Shown here: in pieces, positions 60,400 to 64,000 of the stretch
How the letters are laid out: each line of letters starts with the position of its first letter
Position numbering within the stretch: the stretch's first letter is position 1
Assembly: GCF_051251695.1 (NCBI RefSeq)
Contig: NZ_JBPOEU010000006.1
Coordinates: 62,001-126,000 of the forward strand
Length of the DNA stretch: 64,000 nucleotides
DNA from: Maritalea sp051251695
GTDB lineage: Bacteria > Pseudomonadota > Alphaproteobacteria > Rhizobiales > Devosiaceae
Reading direction: 5' to 3'
Notes under the pieces: model-generated
What the model was told of the DNA's origin: nothing
What the model saw: the letters and a program-made list of their open reading frames with translations, nothing else
Databases searched by the model: none
Program-made: the position numbers and the translations under genes

Positions 60400-63300
60400 A
60401 TGAAGAGTGTATCAAGTACCTTAACCCACATATCGGGTGGGTTCGCAGCGTTTGACCTAGCAGGTATCCTTTCGAGAATTTCCAAAGGATGTCATGTTGG
60501 GTCTGCCTTCCGGTCGTTTGCAGCGTATTTTACCGCCCTGATGCTCCTGTTGTTTCTACCCGGCATGGCTATGGCTGCCCCGGAAATTGCCATCGAGGGA
60601 AACGGCAGAAATATCCCCAACAATTTTTTCCCGTCAGTTACCAGGGATACAAATTTTGGCGCTGTTCGCGTCACTGGCGGCAGTGACACTCACATCTTCA
60701 CAATCAGTAATAGTGGGCCTGATCCCTTAAACTTGACAGGGCCCCCCCATCGTCTCAATTTCGGGGGCAAACTCTGGCGATTTTACGGTGAGCCAGCAAC
60801 CAGTTACCCCAGTCAGCGCAAATGGCGGCACCACCACCTTTTCTATCACGTTTGACCCGACGCAACTCGAGCAGCGTCAGGCAACGGTTTCCATCGATAA
60901 TAGCGATGGTGATGAAAACCCCTTTACGTTTAGTATAGAGGGATATGGTGCCGACCCTGAAGTACGACTATTTGGAGGGGCTTTGTTCCAACAGATTGTC
61001 GATGGGGATGCAACCCCATCAGCCAGCGATCACACCGATTTTGGCTTAACCGATGTTGCCAATGGTTTAAGTTCGAGAACGTTCACGGTATCTAACAGGG
61101 GAACATCTAGATTGCTCAACGGCAGTGAAAATCTATCGCTTCCCAACGGCGTGACGATCAGCGGTGCTGCTGCACAGGACTTCACAGTGATCACGCAGCC
61201 TGCCACATCCCTCGGCATCTTTGGCAGTTCTAAATTTAAGATTTCCTTTAATCCTTCAGCTCCTGGTCCGCGGCCAGCGACAATCACAATCGACAATAAT
61301 GACCCTGACAGAAATCCTTTTTCATTTGCCATTCAAGGCCCAGGATCGACGATGACGCCGGAAATCGTTGTCACCGGATTTGGTAATGACATTGAGACCG
61401 GGAGCGGAAATGCCGCGGTGAGCGCCGCCAATGGCACGCAATTCGGCACCGTCTCAAACAATGGTACGGTTGTCGAGCGTACCTATGTGATCAAAAACAC
61501 CGGTACAGCGAACCTAAACTTGGGTGCGAACGCGGTGAGTGTCTCATTGCCTCAGGTGTTTTCAGTAGCGTCCCAACCTGCTGCGATCGTCGCACCTAAC
61601 GCGACGACAAGTTTTACCATTCGCTTTACTGCGCAACAGGGCGGCTTTGGCGCTGGCGTTAGAATAAACAACGATGATAGTGACGAAGGGCCGTTTACAT
61701 TCACTATCTTGGCTAATGGCAACAATTCTTTGCCTGAAATCAATGTGACGGGCGGCGGACGAACCATCTTAGATGGTGATACGACGCCTGACACTGCCGA
61801 TCACACCTATTTTGGTGGTCACGATGTCACCAGCGGCGATGTCACTCGTGTCTTTACGGTGGAGAACACCGGCACCGCAGACTTAACCATCACCAGCGCT
61901 GCAATTTCCGGTGCGCATCAGGCCGACTTTACGATCACACAGGCGCTGCCGGGCACGATCACAGCTGGGAATTCCGCCCCCATACATGTTAAATTCAACC
62001 CGACAGCACAAGGTGTACGTACGGCCACATTGTCCATCACAAATGATGACGGCGACGAGAGTCCGTATAGCTTTGATATACAAGGCACAGGAGAGAATGT
62101 AGTTGGCGATATCACCATTGTGCTCAATGTAGAAGGATCGGACACTCGACTTGATTTTTCATCCGCAACAACCTCACTTAATTTCTCACTTAATTCAATA
62201 GGTGGCACAGCACAGACCAATATTCCTGGGTTTTTTGGTGGGGACCTATTTGGTCACCGCAGACTTTAATACGAACGGTTATGGTTTAGCGTCCATCACA
62301 TGCTCAGATACAGATTCAACCACTGATCGGATTGTTCGTACAGCAACCATTGTGGTGGGGGCTTCCGAGAGTGTGACTTGCACATTCACCTTGAGAGAAA
62401 CGCGCGGCGTAACGAACCAGATGATTGGCGATTATCTGCGTACACGGAACAGTTTCATCCTCAACAATCAAGCGGATCGGACACGTCGATTTTCTCGATT
62501 AAAGGACGCAGGAATATCGCAAGAAAGCAATCTGAGTATTAACACCCCACTCGGTTTTGCGGCACAATTGCCATCGCCTATAGCCGTTTCGTTAAACCGG
62601 GGTCTGTTGTCCTATTCCGGCAGCGCACGCGGCGCTTTGGGGTTCTATAATAGCCGTACCGGTAGTGCAAATGTTCCCGACATTGGTAAATGGGATATAT
62701 GGTCCGAGGGTAGCTTCAATATTTTTAACGACCACAACACTCAATCGGGGCGCTTTGGTGTGATACATGTTGGTGCCGACTATCTATTGAGCGACGATGT
62801 CTTGTTAGGGGCAAAAGCACAAATTGATTGGATGAATCAGGCGTTTGCCTCGACCAATGGCAAAGTTGAAGGCACTGGATTTATGGTTGGACCCTATGCG
62901 ACGATCGCACTTGGTGAAAATCTGTTCTTTGATATTTCAGGCGCTTGGGGCATGTCCCAAAATGCCATCTCACCGTTTGGCACTTATACTGATCACTTCA
63001 GCACAAGCCGCTGGATGTTGGATGGCGCATTGAGTGGGATGTATGTTTTAGACGGTTGGACTGTGCGACCAACTTTGGCTTTCTCTTACATAGACGAAAA
63101 TCAAAACCCCTATACCGACAGCTTGAATGTACGCATACCCGGCCAAAGGGTTGCTCAAGGGGAAATCAGTTTTGCCCCGTATGTTTCTTACGATATTGTG
63201 CTTGAAAATGGAGGTGTGCTGACACCCTGGCTTGAGATGAAGGGGCATTACGCGTTCCAAGCCTCCGGCACACTTTCATCCAAGTCCTACAGCGATGCGC

Positions 63301-63449
63301 TCAATGGATTCTCAGCGTCGATTGGTACAGGGGTTGATTGGAATTCGATAAACGGCTCTTCCATATCAGTTTCTGGCCAATATGATGGAATTGGCACAGC
63401 TGCTAGCAGTTATGGGGTCAATATCGGCGTTTCGGTGCCGTTGGACTGA
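60400..63449 (+). pseudogene. Large autotransporter adhesin-like gene with two homopolymer frameshifts
   Basis: A protein of about 1,015 residues if restored. Order: long N-terminus with signal (FTALMLLLFLPGMAMA), four tandem choice-of-anchor-D (ASH-like) repeats of about 120 residues (each with xxDDGDExPFxFxIxG-type ends, e.g. DDGDESPYSFDIQGTG), a small beta domain ending CTFTLRETRGVT, and a C-terminal autotransporter beta-barrel of about 260 residues (NIFNDHNTQSGRFGVIHVGA to VSVPLD). The frame changes at C7 (60742-60748) and at T6 (62231-62236); removing one base from each restores a single frame. It may be decayed, phase-variable, or affected by sequence errors. Confidence 0.85.
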
Positions 63450-63551
63450 AGACACAGGACCAGAAACATCTCTTCTCTCACCGCCAGCATATTGAGATTG
63501 GCCAGGTCGTAGGGGACTTCAATTCAGATTTATTAATCTGATGAAGTCACC

Positions 63552-64000
63552 TTAAATCAAAACAGGTCCAGTCGATTGACCCACTATAAGTTCAACCTCA
63601 AGTAATTCACTTGGAGGCTTCATTTCGGGATTTGCAACAATTTGTAACAGCATTTCGGCAAGGCGGCGCCCAGCCTCTCTTACGGATGAATTTGTTGCTG
63701 TAAAAATAGGGATGTCATCGCTGTTCTGGAAATAGGATAAGCGGTCGTCATGCGTGACGATGGAAATATCACGGCCTACGATCATCCCAGATTCTTGAAC
63801 GGCTCGACGAGTTCCTAAGGCAACAATAATTGATGCGGTTAAAATTGCTGTGGGTGGGCTATTCAATTTCAATAATTCTAGAGTTTTATGATAGCCATAA
63901 CTCTCCGTCATTTCATCCGAGTACATAAGGTCAGGGTCTATGGTCAAGTTGTGAGATATAAGTGAACTCTCATAACCCTCCCGTCGTCTAAATGCGAAAT
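63552..64000 (-). CDS. LacI-family transcriptional regulator (N-terminus beyond window)
   Basis: The C-terminal 148 or so residues of a LacI-type repressor; the reading frame is open to the right edge, so helix-turn-helix and first half of the sensor lie outside. Visible motifs: FRRREGYESSLISHNLTIDP, PPTAILTASIIVALGTRRAV, DISIVTHDDRLSYF, SSVREAGRRLAEMLLQIV and SELLEVELIVGQSTGPV, the standard LacI ending. Target genes are not in the window. Confidence 0.9.
   Translation of the reverse strand, partial: FAFRRREGYESSLISHNLTIDPDLMYSDEMTESYGYHKTLELLKLNSPPTAILTASIIVALGTRRAVQESGMIVGRDISIVTHDDRLSYFQNSDDIPIFTATNSSVREAGRRLAEMLLQIVANPEMKPPSELLEVELIVGQSTGPVLI

Noticed and set aside
1..64000. CRISPR arrays, insertion sequences, integrases, rRNA, riboswitches
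   Set aside because: No regularly spaced repeats, transposase or integrase motifs, or recognisable riboswitch cores were noticed when reading both strands by eye; a covariance-model search was not possible.

Overview
The window looks like chromosomal DNA of an alphaproteobacterium of the order Hyphomicrobiales (Rhizobiales), probably a marine or host-associated heterotroph with about half G+C by eye. The strongest pointer is the conserved block murA - DUF2948 - hisD - UPF0262/LMW phosphatase - infA - maf - yacG - tRNA-Phe (9.6-15.2 kb), a gene order typical of that group. Coding density is high. No insertion sequence, prophage, CRISPR array or rRNA was seen.

Layout. (1) 1-9.6 kb: a leftward sugar or glycoside operon (binding protein, two permeases, ATPase, two TIM-barrel isomerase-like enzymes, two Gfo/Idh oxidoreductases, the last cut by the window edge). 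It faces a divergent LacI-type regulator across a pair of identical 14-bp palindromes. (2) 9.6-17.1 kb: housekeeping block with tRNA-Phe(GAA) and tRNA-Thr(GGT), followed by an L,D-transpeptidase/lipoprotein pair. (3) 17.3-25.8 kb: an eight-gene, tightly overlapping leftward operon. It encodes a route from glucose-1-phosphate to a CDP-linked 4-keto-6-deoxy sugar, C-methylation, transamination and acetylation, led by a TPR/GT41 (OGT-like) glycosyltransferase; a dedicated protein-glycosylation system is a reasonable hypothesis. (4) 26-36.5 kb: a PfkB kinase, then a GlcNAc/chitooligosaccharide region (GntR regulator, nagA, ROK kinase, cutC-like gene, Gfo/Idh enzyme, complete CUT1 ABC importer). 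(5) 36.5-50.5 kb: two divergent gene sets around a shared promoter region at 40.73-40.84 kb. Leftward are a small NTF2-like protein, an M81 (MlrC-like) protein and a D-threonine aldolase/D-serine dehydratase-like enzyme. Rightward are RidA, an RpiR regulator, an SDR, a cytoplasmic GH20 hexosaminidase, a second M81 protein, an AEC exporter and a 2-hydroxyacid dehydrogenase. Two more NTF2-like genes, an M20 amidohydrolase and an FG-GAP protein flank these sets. (6) 50.6-58.8 kb: amino-acid metabolism (aromatic aminotransferase; ctlX-ocd with a divergent Lrp regulator), a MarR/GST divergon with a palindrome pair, a CPBP protease, and an MBL-fold hydrolase next to a TetR regulator. (7) 59-63.5 kb: a decayed region with an MFS transporter carrying an internal deletion, a LysR remnant, and a large autotransporter with two single-base homopolymer frameshifts. 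(8) The right edge carries the C-terminal part of another LacI-family regulator.

Functionally the window is dominated by carbohydrate uptake and catabolism under local regulators (LacI, GntR, RpiR), several with visible operator-like palindromes. The features most worth following are the CDP-deoxysugar/OGT operon, the UPF0262-phosphatase fusion, the CutC-family gene inside an amino-sugar operon, the M81-centred divergon, a perfect GTTC-N7-GTTC (LexA-type) box over the -10 of a small NTF2-like gene, and a hairpin that hides the ribosome binding site of another.
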